Numbered from the stretch's first letter, positions 51,801 through 61,719 are shown. The stretch: 64,000 nt of DNA from Sphingomonas sp. Leaf20 (GCF_001421535.1 NZ_LMKN01000001.1:434001-498000), one strand, 5' to 3'. Notes: generated by a model not told the origin, from the letters alone. Numbers and translations are program-made.

Positions 51801-54179
51801 GTGAACAGATTGTCGCTTCTCCCCAACGAAACGTTATCTTGCGTCCCGCAGGAGGCGGAACGCGTCACTTTGAAGGCGTTGCTGACGTTTTCGGCGACCG
51901 ATTCTCACGAATGGGGCCTGATCCGTGCGCGCCAGTTGCTGGCGGGGCGACACCGTATCTGGTTGATGCTCGGCGCGGCGGTGCTCACCGTAACGCTCTG
52001 CGGCGCGCTGCTGTATCACAGCATGCCGTTGTGGGAGATCCTCCTCTGGATGGTCATGACCGTGGCGACGGCGGCAGCGGGGGCGGTCCGGATGGCATTG
52101 ACCCCTGCCCGTGCGTTCAGTCACGCGAGCCGAACCGACATCCGTCAGACCGCGTGGAACGGGCTTGCACTCGGGCTGGTCCTGTCGGTTCTGCCGATAC
52201 TCCTGTGTATGCAGGGAAAGCCGATCCGCGCCCTCGGCCCGGGCATCGCGCTCATGCTGTTTTCGACCGCCACCGCCTTCTTCATGGCACCGCTGGCGCT
52301 GGCGACCACCGCCTTCCTGCTTGCGTTCGGTCTGGTCACGGCTTCGTGCCTCGTGCTCACCGGTGCGCCCGTGGCGGGTGTCGCCACGCTGATCTTCACG
52401 ATCCTGCTGCTGACGATCTGCATGAGCCGCGCGAAAGCGCTCGCCATCATCGAGACCGCGGGACTGGCGCTTGACGAGCGCGACGAGACCGTCAGCCTCC
52501 TGCTGCGCGAGTTCGAAGCGACGGGCGCGCACTGGCTGTGGGAGATCGACGGCGGACGTCGTATCGTACGTGCCAACAGGCAACTCGCGGTCGCATGCGA
52601 GCAGGACGCCGCGCTTCTCGAGGGCATGCCGTTTCTGCAGGTCCTTGCCGGCCCGACATGGGATACCGGTCACTTTGCCCCCGGACTGCGCACCCTCGCC
52701 AAGAAGTTGAAGGCGCGGGAAAGCTTCAGTGCCGTGCGCCTGCCCGTGTGGATCGCGGGGGAAGAGCGCTGGTGGGAGGTCTCGGCATCGCCGCGCTTCG
52801 ACAATCGGGGGACGTTTTGCGGTTTCCGGGGGGTCGGGTCGGACGTCACCGACCAGCGCGCATCGGCCGACAAGATCAATCGCATGGCCCGGTACGATGC
52901 GCTGACGGGCCTGCCCAACCGGCTGATGATCAACGAAACGTTGTCGCTGGCGATCAGCGAAACCGATCCGGCAATCGGCCGGTACGCGTTCATGATGCTC
53001 GATCTCGACCGCTTCAAGGCGGTCAACGACACGCTCGGCCACCCGATCGGCGACCGGCTGCTGTGCGGCGTTGCCGCGCGCCTCGACGCGCTGATGGGGG
53101 CAAGCGGGACGTGTGGCCGGCTGGGCGGCGATGAATTCGCGGTGATCATTCCGGATGCGACCGATGTCGCCGGCGTCGAGACGCTCGCGCAACGGATCAT
53201 CGACGCGCTGTCACGCCCTTACGAGATCGATCACCACACCTTGTACATCGGCGCGAGCGTCGGAATCGCCGTCGGCCCGCGCGACGGCCGTACTTCCGAG
53301 ATGCTGGTCCGCTCCGCGGATCTGGCGCTCTACCGCGCCAAGGATGCCGGCCGCGGAGTCTACCGCACCTACGAACCCGAATTGCACGCACAGGCAGAAG
53401 AGCGTCGGCTCCTCGAGATCGCGCTGCGGAGCGCGATCGAACGGGACGAGATGCATCTCGAATATCAGCCCATCGTCGATACCGACACGACGATGTTGCA
53501 GGGCTTCGAGGCGCTGCTGCGGTGGCGGAGCGCCGATCTGGGCGACGTCTCCCCGGCCAAGTTCATTCCGATTGCGCAGGAGACGCGGCTGATCGCCCCG
53601 ATCGGTGACTGGGTACTGCGAACCGCGTGCCGCGAGGCGGCGCGCTGGCCGGCGAACGTGCGCGTTGCCGTCAACGTTTCGCCCGAGCAGCTCTACAACC
53701 CGGGGTTCGTAGCGATGGTCACCGCCGCGCTCGCAAATGCGGACCTCGCACCCGAAAGGCTCGAGCTCGAGGTGACCGAGGGTCTGTTCCTGCACAAGGG
53801 ACACGGCGTCGGCATCGTTCTCGATCGGATCCTCAAGCTCGGCGTACGGCTCAGTCTCGATGATTTCGGGACCGGACAATCATCGCTCGGCTATCTCAGC
53901 CGGACGCGCTTCTCGTCCATCAAGATCGACCGCAGCTTCGTCGAGGCGGCATCGCATGGCGGCCGCGAGGCGCTTGCGATCATCCGCGCGGTGGTCGCGC
54001 TCGCGCACAGCCTAGGCATCGCCACCACGGCGGAAGGCGTCGAGACCGAGGCCGAGCGCCGGATCGTCGAGGCACTCGGCTGCACGCGGGCGCAGGGCTA
54101 TCTGTTTGGCCGCCCCCTGCCCGTCGAGGAAGCGCGCGCGCTCGCCAACGAACTGGTCACCACCATCATCGCGGCCTGA
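51801..54179 (+). CDS. Membrane-bound PAS-GGDEF-EAL cyclic-di-GMP enzyme
   Basis: This 792-aa protein has five to six transmembrane helices (residues 50-215), a PAS domain (about 230-345, HWLWEIDGGRRIVRANRQL), a GGDEF domain with intact GGDEF at 442-446, and an EAL domain with EALLRW at 570-572 and DDFGTG at 687-692. Both active sites look intact, so it may make or break down c-di-GMP; no RxxD inhibitory site stands before GGDEF. Start is a GTG at 51801 with GGGGG upstream. It is monocistronic, converging on the CYTH-CHAD gene. The exopolysaccharide locus with a PilZ protein lies 1.6 kb further on. Confidence 0.94.
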   Translation: MNRLSLLPNETLSCVPQEAERVTLKALLTFSATDSHEWGLIRARQLLAGRHRIWLMLGAAVLTVTLCGALLYHSMPLWEILLWMVMTVATAAAGAVRMALTPARAFSHASRTDIRQTAWNGLALGLVLSVLPILLCMQGKPIRALGPGIALMLFSTATAFFMAPLALATTAFLLAFGLVTASCLVLTGAPVAGVATLIFTILLLTICMSRAKALAIIETAGLALDERDETVSLLLREFEATGAHWLWEIDGGRRIVRANRQLAVACEQDAALLEGMPFLQVLAGPTWDTGHFAPGLRTLAKKLKARESFSAVRLPVWIAGEERWWEVSASPRFDNRGTFCGFRGVGSDVTDQRASADKINRMARYDALTGLPNRLMINETLSLAISETDPAIGRYAFMMLDLDRFKAVNDTLGHPIGDRLLCGVAARLDALMGASGTCGRLGGDEFAVIIPDATDVAGVETLAQRIIDALSRPYEIDHHTLYIGASVGIAVGPRDGRTSEMLVRSADLALYRAKDAGRGVYRTYEPELHAQAEERRLLEIALRSAIERDEMHLEYQPIVDTDTTMLQGFEALLRWRSADLGDVSPAKFIPIAQETRLIAPIGDWVLRTACREAARWPANVRVAVNVSPEQLYNPGFVAMVTAALANADLAPERLELEVTEGLFLHKGHGVGIVLDRILKLGVRLSLDDFGTGQSSLGYLSRTRFSSIKIDRSFVEAASHGGREALAIIRAVVALAHSLGIATTAEGVETEAERRIVEALGCTRAQGYLFGRPLPVEEARALANELVTTIIAA

Positions 54180-54221
54180 GCTCATCGCCAGATGGGCTAC
54201 AGCTATGCCGGTCGCTCCCGA

Positions 54222-55703
54222 TCAATCCCAGAATCGCTTCCGATCGAGCAGCCTGCGGTGCGCTTTCCCCGCCCGGTGGACCAACCTGTCCACCCCGTGC
54301 CGATCGATCAGCGCCGCCGCGCCGTCCAGCTCGAGCAGGCCGTGGTCCCGCAGCAGCATCGGCGCTGTCGAACGATCGTTGAGTATCCCGAGCCGATCCT
54401 GGATTTTTTCCAGTGTGCGGACGAACCCCGCGCGCCGCCGCTTCTGCCCATCCTTCTCGAAGAGCCCGGCAAAGAATTCGGCAGCGTAGCGCAAGGTCTT
54501 GGCCGATTTGCGGAGGCGATGCCGCGCGTTCGTGTCGAGCTCCTCGAGCGACGCGTGATTGATCTTCAATTGCTTGCGTCGTTTGCGGAGGCTCATCGCG
54601 GCAAATTCCGATACCGGCATCGCCCGGGCCGTCGCCGTCGCGGTCGCATCGAGCCAGGGACCCGTTGCCGACCATGCCACGAGATCGAGCATCACCTGCA
54701 TCGTCCGTGGCGATCCGAGTGCGGCGTCGACCGCTTCATACGCGGTATCGCGGAGATACTCGATCTGCGTATGGACCGGCCCCCGACCGATTTTGCTCAT
54801 CACGGCGTCGGACAGCACGTCGAGATCGCGTGCCGTGCCGAGGATGCGCGCCAGCGGCCGCACCTCCGCCTGTAACCGGCCCGCGTCTTCCTTTCCCACC
54901 ACGGATTTGAAGATCTTGAGCGCGGAGCGAAGCCGTCTCAGTGCGACGCGCGCCTGATGCAGCGCCTCGGGCGCGCGCGTTTCGAGCAGGATCGTCTCGT
55001 TCAACCGATAGTGCCGCAGGCACCCGCCGATGATCGCCTGCAGCGCCGCCGCAGGCGTCATGGCCGCGTCGAGCCTCACCGGCTCTGCCTTGAACGCGCG
55101 CGCGCTGGCGTCGGAGAGCGCGTATCCCCGCTCGGACTTCGTCAGGACGCCGAGCCGGACGGGGATCAGCCCGCCGATCTGCCGCGCCAGCGCAAACAAC
55201 GCGGCGGGATCGCCCTGCTTGAGCTCGAGTTCAATCTCGCAGACGGGAGAGCTTCGATCCCCGGCGGTCACGCTACCCCGGTCGAGTACGATCTCGATAT
55301 CCGCGACGTCATCCCGCACCCGCCAAGTCGTCCGCTCGACGGCGACGGTGAACACGGGGCCGACGCCCTCCAGTGGCGGACCTGGCAAGAGCGCCAGCGG
55401 CGTCGTATCGTCAAGGATCGGAGTGTCGCCGTCGACCGCGCGCTCCCATTCGGGACGACTGAACAGCCCCGCCCCCTTGGCCGAATCGATCTTGATCGTC
55501 TGGATCCGCTCGTCCGCCCTGCGTCGAATGCGGAGCGAGGCGCCGTATTTGCGCAGCCGCTGATCGGGCGTATCGAAATAGGTCGCGTTCAACGTCGCGG
55601 TACTGCCGGTCACATCGGGAAACAGCGTGCCCGCAACGAGGTCACCAACCTTGTCGGCGGCGGCATCCGTCACCACCAGCTTCAGCTCGATTTCCTGCGC
55701 CAT
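54222..55703 (-). CDS. CYTH and CHAD domain protein
   Basis: This 493-aa protein starts with a CYTH domain (AQEIELKLVV with the ExExK motif, then LRIRRRADERIQTIKID) and continues with a CHAD domain of His/Arg-rich helices (HQARVALRRLRSALKIFK, NARHRLRKSAKTLRYAAEFF). CYTH binds triphosphates such as polyphosphate or thiamine triphosphate and CHAD binds polyphosphate granules, so a polyphosphate-related function is likely. The ATG at 55703 follows GGGAA; the frame opens at 55763. Confidence 0.93.
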   Translation of the reverse strand: MAQEIELKLVVTDAAADKVGDLVAGTLFPDVTGSTATLNATYFDTPDQRLRKYGASLRIRRRADERIQTIKIDSAKGAGLFSRPEWERAVDGDTPILDDTTPLALLPGPPLEGVGPVFTVAVERTTWRVRDDVADIEIVLDRGSVTAGDRSSPVCEIELELKQGDPAALFALARQIGGLIPVRLGVLTKSERGYALSDASARAFKAEPVRLDAAMTPAAALQAIIGGCLRHYRLNETILLETRAPEALHQARVALRRLRSALKIFKSVVGKEDAGRLQAEVRPLARILGTARDLDVLSDAVMSKIGRGPVHTQIEYLRDTAYEAVDAALGSPRTMQVMLDLVAWSATGPWLDATATATARAMPVSEFAAMSLRKRRKQLKINHASLEELDTNARHRLRKSAKTLRYAAEFFAGLFEKDGQKRRRAGFVRTLEKIQDRLGILNDRSTAPMLLRDHGLLELDGAAALIDRHGVDRLVHRAGKAHRRLLDRKRFWD

Positions 55704-55815
55704 GACGTTTCCCGATCGCGATTGTCTCACGGGACAACGTACGAGCGCGGCTGACAGCCTCAAGTCACGACGGGCATCAACCGACCAGTTCGCGCGCGGC
55801 TTTGGTCATGCGTGC

Positions 55816-57615
55816 TCAGGCATAGCAAAGAGCGGGGGCCACCGCCCCGCGCTTGTTCAACGTGGCGTGGTAGGACAGCAAGTCGTTGCCGTATGTCTTG
55901 TTCGGACCGAACGAGATTTCGATCCTGTCACCGGCCGCGACATTGACGGGAAGCGCCGTGATCATGATCTTGTCGATCAGCACGCCGTTGGCCAGTGCGA
56001 CGCCATTGCGTTCGATGCGGTAGTCGACGCCATCGCCCGCGACCGCTTTCATGAAGCAGGCATTGAGATCGACCTGCATGGCCTTGGGCGCGGTATAGCG
56101 GATGACCGCGCGCATCGGCGCGGCACCATCGCCCGACGGCGCTGCCGACGTGGTGTTGATGCGAAGAGGCTGAGACCAGATGTCGCCGAAATAGCTCGTG
56201 AACTTGTTATCGAACAGCTCGAGCGCGGTGTTCTTGCCCGCCCCATCACGCCGCAGATACGTCCAGGGTGCGACGCCATATTGCAGCAGCGTGTCCGCGA
56301 TCACGCTGTCCTCGCCGAGCGTATACCCCGTCGCACCACTGATGATGACCGGCTCGGGCCGGATCGTGATCGCCCCGCCGGCACCACCGGGAATGACCGC
56401 GCCGTACATGTCGCGGAGCGTCGTGGTCCCCGTGAAGGCAATCGTGCCGCCGCCGCCCCAGACGACGTAGCGATCGGCTCCGATCTTGTAGAGATAGATC
56501 GGGCGCGTGCCGAGATTGACACGCACCGGCGCACCGAATGGCAGGATATGATCGACCACGGCACGATAGGCCACGCCGACCGGCTTGATCGTGTTCGACG
56601 CGAACAGCCCCATGTACGGAAAGCCGCTCTGCTCGACCAGCGCGTACCAGTTCGCATGCGTCACGCCCGAGGCGTAGAGGAGCAGCACCGATTTGACGAG
56701 CGATGCAGACGCGAGCCTCGGATCGGGAACGCCGTAGCTATATTCGGTCGCCCAGACCGGTTTCGGCGTTCCGTACCGCCGCATCACGTCGTTCAGATGG
56801 TTTATCTCGAGGTCGATCCCCTCCGCCTCGGGACGATAGGGATGCACCGCGACGCCGTCGACGACGTCGAGCATCCCGGCAGCGAACATCTTGTCGAGGA
56901 ACCCGGTGCCGATCGTATTGGTCGATCCGCCGAGGATCGAGACTTCGGGGTGCGCCGTCTTGAGCGGCTGATACATGGCGCGGAGCGTGGCGACATAGGT
57001 TTGCGACTGGTCATAGCCGGCCGGATAGTCGAGCGCGTTGTTGCCGTTGATCTCGTTGCCGATTTCCAGCGCGGTGACGCATCCGCCGAACCGGTCGAGC
57101 AACTTGCGAAGATAGGTCGCAAATGCCGCCTGTCCGGCACTCGAATAGACCATCTTGCCATCGTCATACAGCGCGTTGCGCGGCACGATCGTCAGACTGA
57201 GCTTGCCGCCGGTCGCGCAGAAACCGGCAAGCGTGTCGATCGCGGTGCCCGTGAAGACATAGGTCCCGGGTGTCTTCTCGACGCTCGCCCAGTTCACCGT
57301 GTCGCGGATGACGCGCGTACCGATCTGCGACGTCAACGCCAGCCATGAAGGCTGCCAGCCTTGGCTGAAATGCGTCTGGACGCCGAATTGAAAGCCCGTC
57401 GCCGGGGCAGGAATGGTCGCCGCCTCTGCGGTCCGGCCGACCGATGTCGCTGGTGCGCCGTTGATAGCACCTGCGCCATTTGACGTCGCACCGGCCGCGA
57501 CGACCGTCACCGCCGCTGCGGATGCCCCGCTCCCATTGGTCGTCGCGGCTGCCAATGCGGCCGCGACGATGATCGTCGCCACGCCGGCCAGTCTCATCGA
57601 GCGTTTTGCGGTCAT
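55816..57615 (-). CDS. Secreted glycoside hydrolase-like protein (TIM barrel, GH5/GH39 type)
   Basis: This 599-aa exported protein has a signal peptide (SMRLAGVATIIVAAALAAA), an Ala/Thr-rich low-complexity linker up to about residue 70, and a TIM-barrel domain (FQFGVQTHFSQGW to GLFASNTIKP). Glu188 in EIGNEING fits the acid/base and Glu291 in WATEYSYG the nucleophile of clan GH-A enzymes. A beta-sandwich domain follows (about 360-599). Such proteins often trim or degrade the exopolysaccharide made by the neighbouring cluster. The substrate is unknown. It is the first gene of the polysaccharide region. Confidence 0.8.
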   Translation of the reverse strand: MTAKRSMRLAGVATIIVAAALAAATTNGSGASAAAVTVVAAGATSNGAGAINGAPATSVGRTAEAATIPAPATGFQFGVQTHFSQGWQPSWLALTSQIGTRVIRDTVNWASVEKTPGTYVFTGTAIDTLAGFCATGGKLSLTIVPRNALYDDGKMVYSSAGQAAFATYLRKLLDRFGGCVTALEIGNEINGNNALDYPAGYDQSQTYVATLRAMYQPLKTAHPEVSILGGSTNTIGTGFLDKMFAAGMLDVVDGVAVHPYRPEAEGIDLEINHLNDVMRRYGTPKPVWATEYSYGVPDPRLASASLVKSVLLLYASGVTHANWYALVEQSGFPYMGLFASNTIKPVGVAYRAVVDHILPFGAPVRVNLGTRPIYLYKIGADRYVVWGGGGTIAFTGTTTLRDMYGAVIPGGAGGAITIRPEPVIISGATGYTLGEDSVIADTLLQYGVAPWTYLRRDGAGKNTALELFDNKFTSYFGDIWSQPLRINTTSAAPSGDGAAPMRAVIRYTAPKAMQVDLNACFMKAVAGDGVDYRIERNGVALANGVLIDKIMITALPVNVAAGDRIEISFGPNKTYGNDLLSYHATLNKRGAVAPALCYA

Positions 57616-57871
57616 GATCCACCCCCTCCGAGACCCAGCCCAATTCCTGCGAAGGCTCTCTCTTGATGCGTATATTATAGAGAATGGGGGAATCGTTAGT
57701 TACGATTTGTGCTTATATCGATCAAAATCAGAACGGGTCTAATACGCGATCATCTCAACCCGATGCAGAGCATGACTATATTATAACCCTTAATCAAAGA
57801 CTTGTTTTGATAGCAGGGAATTAAACGGCGACCAGTGTGATATAGCCTCGACACCCAGAGCGTAACTTGCC

Positions 57872-58348
57872 TTACAGCAGCCGGTACAACGTCAAGGCGA
57901 CACCCCAGGCCGCGACGGCCGAGCCAATCAGCGTCACGAGACGCACCGGCGCTGGCCACCGGTCCGGTGCCGGCTCCGCCATGGTCTCGCGACCAGCCGG
58001 TGGTGTCTGCAGCGCGGTGACGGGTGGACGGGGATCGAACGATCTGGCGAAGTCGGCCTCGGACAGTTCGGGCGAGAAGGCACATCCATATCCCTCCTCC
58101 GCGGCGTGGACGACATGCCCTTGCGCGACGCCTCCCCCCGTCAGGCCAAGCCTGAAACTGGTGCCGACATCCATCGTGAGCCCCGTCAAACGGCATCCGG
58201 TCGTCGAGACGTCATGAACCATGACGTCGCGCACCAGGCCGTTCCCGCCCCCAGCCGAACCGATCGCACGCGCGTCGTGTCGATTGCCATGCGCGACCCG
58301 CACGGCCGCGGGCTGGCCGATGAGTTCGATGGTAGCCAATATCGACAT
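57872..58348 (-). CDS. PilZ domain protein with C-terminal membrane anchor
   Basis: This 158-aa protein has the c-di-GMP-binding pattern of PilZ: RHDAR (RxxxR, Arg23/Arg27) and HDVSTTGCRL (D/NxSxxG, Asp46-Gly51), both complete. A Pro-rich linker leads to a single C-terminal transmembrane helix (LVTLIGSAVAAWGVALTLYRLL). Start is the ATG at 58348, with AGGAGG four bases before. It should sense c-di-GMP at the membrane, and the location suggests control of polysaccharide production; this is inference. Confidence 0.8.
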   Translation of the reverse strand: MSILATIELIGQPAAVRVAHGNRHDARAIGSAGGGNGLVRDVMVHDVSTTGCRLTGLTMDVGTSFRLGLTGGGVAQGHVVHAAEEGYGCAFSPELSEADFARSFDPRPPVTALQTPPAGRETMAEPAPDRWPAPVRLVTLIGSAVAAWGVALTLYRLL

Positions 58349-58707
58349 CAATCCTCCTGCCAGGACACGGCTAATGATCGCCCGTTAACAAGTCCTGTCG
58401 ATTGATGAGTTCTTTACATTTTCCTCCAAATATTGGCAAGCATTGTAAGTATTGAATAGATCGGGCAGTTCGAGCCACGATGTATTGCCGACCGCCTATA
58501 CCGGGACCAGCGGTCCGCTCGACGGGCGGCACTTATCCCGACCACGGTCACGCTCCCAGCGGCACTGTGTGGTGCCATGGGGCATATCGCGCGCCTCGCG
58601 TCCGGATCGCAGCCTTTGCGAGACCAGGACGGGAAAGACCGCGACGCCGCGCGCTCTGGTCGACGCGCCGCGCCTGCGGGGGGCTCAGGCGACCGAGATT
58701 TCGGTGA
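58349..58707. other. Intergenic region without a recognised gene
   Basis: About 360 nt between the sugar transferase stop and the PilZ start. The part next to the PilZ gene is AT-rich and presumably holds its promoter. Open frames here are Arg-rich shadows. A weak 6-bp hairpin (58671-58691) might help to end the sugar transferase transcript. Confidence 0.45.
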
Positions 58708-59385
58708 TCAATATGAGCCGCGTGCAAGCAGGACGCTGGGCACCGTCATCGCAATGATCCTGATGTCCAATATCATCGATCGCCGGCGCGAATACATGAC
58801 ATCGAACGCGACTCTCCGCCGATAGGACACGTCGTTGCGCCCACTGACCTGCCACAGACCCGTGATGCCAGGCCTGACGTGGCAATAATGGGCGAAGTAC
58901 CGTCCGTACCGCGTAACTTCGGCATCGACGATCGGCCGCGGCCCGACGATGCTCATGTCGCCGCGCAGGACATTCAAGAGCTGGGGCAGCTCATCGAGGC
59001 TGCTCTTGCGCAGCACGCTGCCAATCAGCGTGATGCGCGGATCGTCGCGCAGCTTGTGGTCGCGATTCCACTCGGCTTGCGCGGCCGGATCGGACGCCAG
59101 CAGCTCGGCAAGCCGCGCCTCTGCATCGACGACCATCGATCTGAATTTGAAGCATCCGAATTTGCGGCCACGATGGCCGATCCGGCGCTGCGCGAAGAGG
59201 ATCGGGCCCGGATCGCGCACGTAGATCGTAATCGCGATCAATATCATCAATGGACTGAAGAACAGCAACGCCGTCAGCGCGACGGATATGTCAAAGAGGC
59301 GAGCGACGCCATATCGCGATGTCATACCGAATATTTTCACCGGCGGCATCGCACTTGATGGCTTCAACGCTGCCGGATGATACAT
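58708..59385 (-). CDS. Exopolysaccharide sugar transferase (polyprenyl-phosphate hexose-1-phosphate transferase)
   Basis: This 225-aa enzyme of the short bacterial sugar transferase family has a hydrophobic helix (LFDISVALTALLFFSPLMILIAITIYV) and the motifs FAQRRIGHRGRKFGCFKFRSM, SSLDELPQLLNVLRGDMSIVGPRP and RPGITGLWQVSGRN. It transfers the first sugar phosphate onto undecaprenyl phosphate and so starts the exopolysaccharide repeat unit. It lacks the large N-terminal part of full-length WbaP/GumD types. Start is the ATG at 59385, with GGGGGAAGAG upstream. It lies on the minus strand with a GT4 gene before it. Confidence 0.93.
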   Translation of the reverse strand: MYHPAALKPSSAMPPVKIFGMTSRYGVARLFDISVALTALLFFSPLMILIAITIYVRDPGPILFAQRRIGHRGRKFGCFKFRSMVVDAEARLAELLASDPAAQAEWNRDHKLRDDPRITLIGSVLRKSSLDELPQLLNVLRGDMSIVGPRPIVDAEVTRYGRYFAHYCHVRPGITGLWQVSGRNDVSYRRRVAFDVMYSRRRSMILDIRIIAMTVPSVLLARGSY

Positions 59386-59549
59386 CGCGCTCTTCCCCCG
59401 ACGACAATGCTTGTGCATCGCACAATAGTTCCATCGGTATTTTATTACTACGTCATTTTACTATATCGAGTCTGAATCTGCACCATGAATGATGTATTTG
59501 CCGGTTCTTTTAATACAAATATTATCGATGTATTTGAATTACCAAGACA

Positions 59550-60707
59550 TCACTCAATGATGGCATCGACCAGTTTTTGCACTTGAGTCCGCCATGAATA
59601 GAGCCGGCAGCGTTCGTACCCGGCCTCGACGAGTTGTCTCGAATAGGCGGGATTATTCATCACCCGTCGGACGGAAGCGACGATGTCGTTGATATCAAAG
59701 GGATCGCAATAATCGGCTGCATCTGCGCAGCGCTCCCGAATCGCGGGGATGCTGGACCCGATCACGGGGCAGCCGAAATGCATGGCTTCGAGTGGCGGCA
59801 GCGGAGACGCTTCGTAAAAGGACGGAAAGAGCAGACAGGCTGCATTCGCGTAGAGATGGCCAAGCTCTGCAAGATCCTCGACCTGCCCCCTGAGATGGAC
59901 GAGCCCGGCCACGTCGCAGGGAATCTCGACGCCCCCCGGCGCAAGATACCCTCCACGCGAGCCGACCAGGATTGTCGCGACATTGTCTTCGCGCGCCAAG
60001 CGGATCGCGGCCCGCAACACGCCATCCCAGTTCTTGCGCTGCGAAAACGACCCCACATAGAGGACATAGCCCGGCTGATCGCGCGACACCTCGGGGCTGC
60101 CGATGGCGGCCACAGAGACGTCAGGCGTCGCACCGCGGGACTGCGCGCCGGTTACGAACAGGTCGTCATCGTCGCGCCAGCCGCCATTCTGGGCAACCTT
60201 GATATTCTTCGCCGAGCTCGGCGCGATCGTCGCGAGCATCGCCTTTTCGGTTTCCGAAACGGTCATGATCGGCGCCGCCCGACGAAGCAGGATTGGCAGC
60301 ATCAGGCCATGAACCAGCCGGTACCGCCACGTATAAGCCTCCGGGTACAGGCGATACGACAGGTCGTGCAGCATCAACACGACACGCCGCCGGGTAAACA
60401 GCGTTACGACCGGGGCCGTGTTGCCGAGGCACAGCAGCCGCGCACCACGCAGGCTCAACGGCAACAGCACTTGCTCCCAGACATGGCCCGTCGCACCACC
60501 GACACGGTCCACCTGCGTCACACGCAAGTCGAGATCCGACACATCGGCGCGCGGCTCGCACACCAGCCGCAGCCTCAGTGCAACTTTACCTTCCGAAACA
60601 AGATGATCGAGCTCCCGCGTCACTTCGCGGGCAACGCGCTGTACTCCGGTTGTCGGCTGGGTCAGAAATCTGCCATTAATTACAATTTGTGCGACTGAAT
60701 TGTCCAT
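59550..60707 (-). CDS. Glycosyltransferase family 4 protein
   Basis: This 385-aa GT-B enzyme has the N-terminal INGRFLTQPTTGVQRVAREV, the donor domain start YVLYVGSFSQRKNWDG, and the EX7E-type motif in LFPSFYEASPLPPLEAMHFGCPVIGSS. It transfers a sugar from a nucleotide donor, probably extending the lipid-linked repeat unit. It is a paralogue of the GT4 at 61716 (similar N terminus GKFYAGALNGVHRVADRL). AT-rich spacers lie on both sides; it diverges from the GT2 gene. Confidence 0.88.
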   Translation of the reverse strand: MDNSVAQIVINGRFLTQPTTGVQRVAREVTRELDHLVSEGKVALRLRLVCEPRADVSDLDLRVTQVDRVGGATGHVWEQVLLPLSLRGARLLCLGNTAPVVTLFTRRRVVLMLHDLSYRLYPEAYTWRYRLVHGLMLPILLRRAAPIMTVSETEKAMLATIAPSSAKNIKVAQNGGWRDDDDLFVTGAQSRGATPDVSVAAIGSPEVSRDQPGYVLYVGSFSQRKNWDGVLRAAIRLAREDNVATILVGSRGGYLAPGGVEIPCDVAGLVHLRGQVEDLAELGHLYANAACLLFPSFYEASPLPPLEAMHFGCPVIGSSIPAIRERCADAADYCDPFDINDIVASVRRVMNNPAYSRQLVEAGYERCRLYSWRTQVQKLVDAIIE

Positions 60708-60849
60708 GGGATTCAGCTATATTTCGGGATAGAGCATGGTCTATACGTCATATTGTTCCAATATTTCTGTACTGCTCTGCAGCATAGCATTGCCATCTAA
60801 TGCATAGATACTCTAGATGATGATTGCCGATCTCGGGAGGTTTCATCGA

Positions 60850-61719
60850 ATGCTCGCGATACATGTAGCGATCGCGACAGTCGGGCGACCGGCGCTCGTC
60901 GCATCGACGGTCGCGCGTCTCGCGCGTCAGACACGGCGGGCCGACGGCGTGCTCGTTGTTTCGGTGTCTCCGGCCGACGTCGACGGGGTCGATGCAATCC
61001 CCACCCCCCCGCGGATCGCATTTGCCGAACGCGGGCTATGTCGACAACGCAACCGCGCGCTCGACCTGCTCCAGCACGACGCCGATATCATCGTCTTCTT
61101 CGACGACGACTTCATCCCAGCGGATGATTATCTCGAATCCGTCGAACGGCTGTTCATGGCGCATCCCGACGTCGTCGGCATCACCGGCGACCTCGTTGCG
61201 GACGGGATCGGCGGTCCAGGCTTCACCGTCGACGAGGCCGAGATGCTGATCGCGCGTGACGCCGCGTCGCTGCCCGCGCGGATCAAGACGCGGGAGGCGT
61301 TATACGGATGCAATATGGCGATCCGGATGAGCGCCGCGGTGGATCTGCGGTTCGACGAGGCGCTCCCGCTTTATGGGTGGCAGGAGGATATCGACTATAC
61401 CTATCAACTTGGTCGCCGCGGCCGCCTGATCTCGACAGGGCAAGTCACGGGCGTGCACATGGGGGCAAAGGGCGGGCGCACGTCGGGTCGCAAACTCGGC
61501 TACTCGCAGGTCGCGAATATCGTCTATCTCAGGCGAAAGGGCACGATGCAGCCGGGCCTGGGCGGCCTTTTGTTACGCAAGAACATCGCCGCCAACTTGA
61601 TCCGCAGCTTTCGTCCGGAACCGCTGATCGATCGGCGGGGACGGCTGATCGGCAATGCGATGGCCTTGATCGACGTCATCCGTGGCCGCGTCGATCCACG
61701 CCGCATCGAGCAGATGTGA
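60850..61719 (+). CDS. Glycosyltransferase family 2 protein
   Basis: This 289-aa GT-A enzyme shows VAIATVGRPALVASTVARLA, a donor and metal-binding DxD within IIVFFDDDFIPADDYL, and WQEDIDYTYQL (the ED-x-D acceptor region). It should act in assembling the repeat unit. The frame opens at 60817, but the ATG at 60850 follows GGGAGG. Its stop overlaps the start of the following GT4 by 4 nt (GTGA). The gene order GT2-GT4-flippase indicates one operon on the plus strand. Confidence 0.9.
   Translation: MLAIHVAIATVGRPALVASTVARLARQTRRADGVLVVSVSPADVDGVDAIPTPPRIAFAERGLCRQRNRALDLLQHDADIIVFFDDDFIPADDYLESVERLFMAHPDVVGITGDLVADGIGGPGFTVDEAEMLIARDAASLPARIKTREALYGCNMAIRMSAAVDLRFDEALPLYGWQEDIDYTYQLGRRGRLISTGQVTGVHMGAKGGRTSGRKLGYSQVANIVYLRRKGTMQPGLGGLLLRKNIAANLIRSFRPEPLIDRRGRLIGNAMALIDVIRGRVDPRRIEQM

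Noticed and set aside
49202..51868. An 888-codon minus-strand open frame covering recX and the whole antisense of the acyl-AMP ligase
   Set aside because: The part beyond recX is rich in Arg, His, Asp and Ala without motifs. The plus strand there codes a complete, motif-bearing FAAL. It is an antisense shadow caused by high GC.
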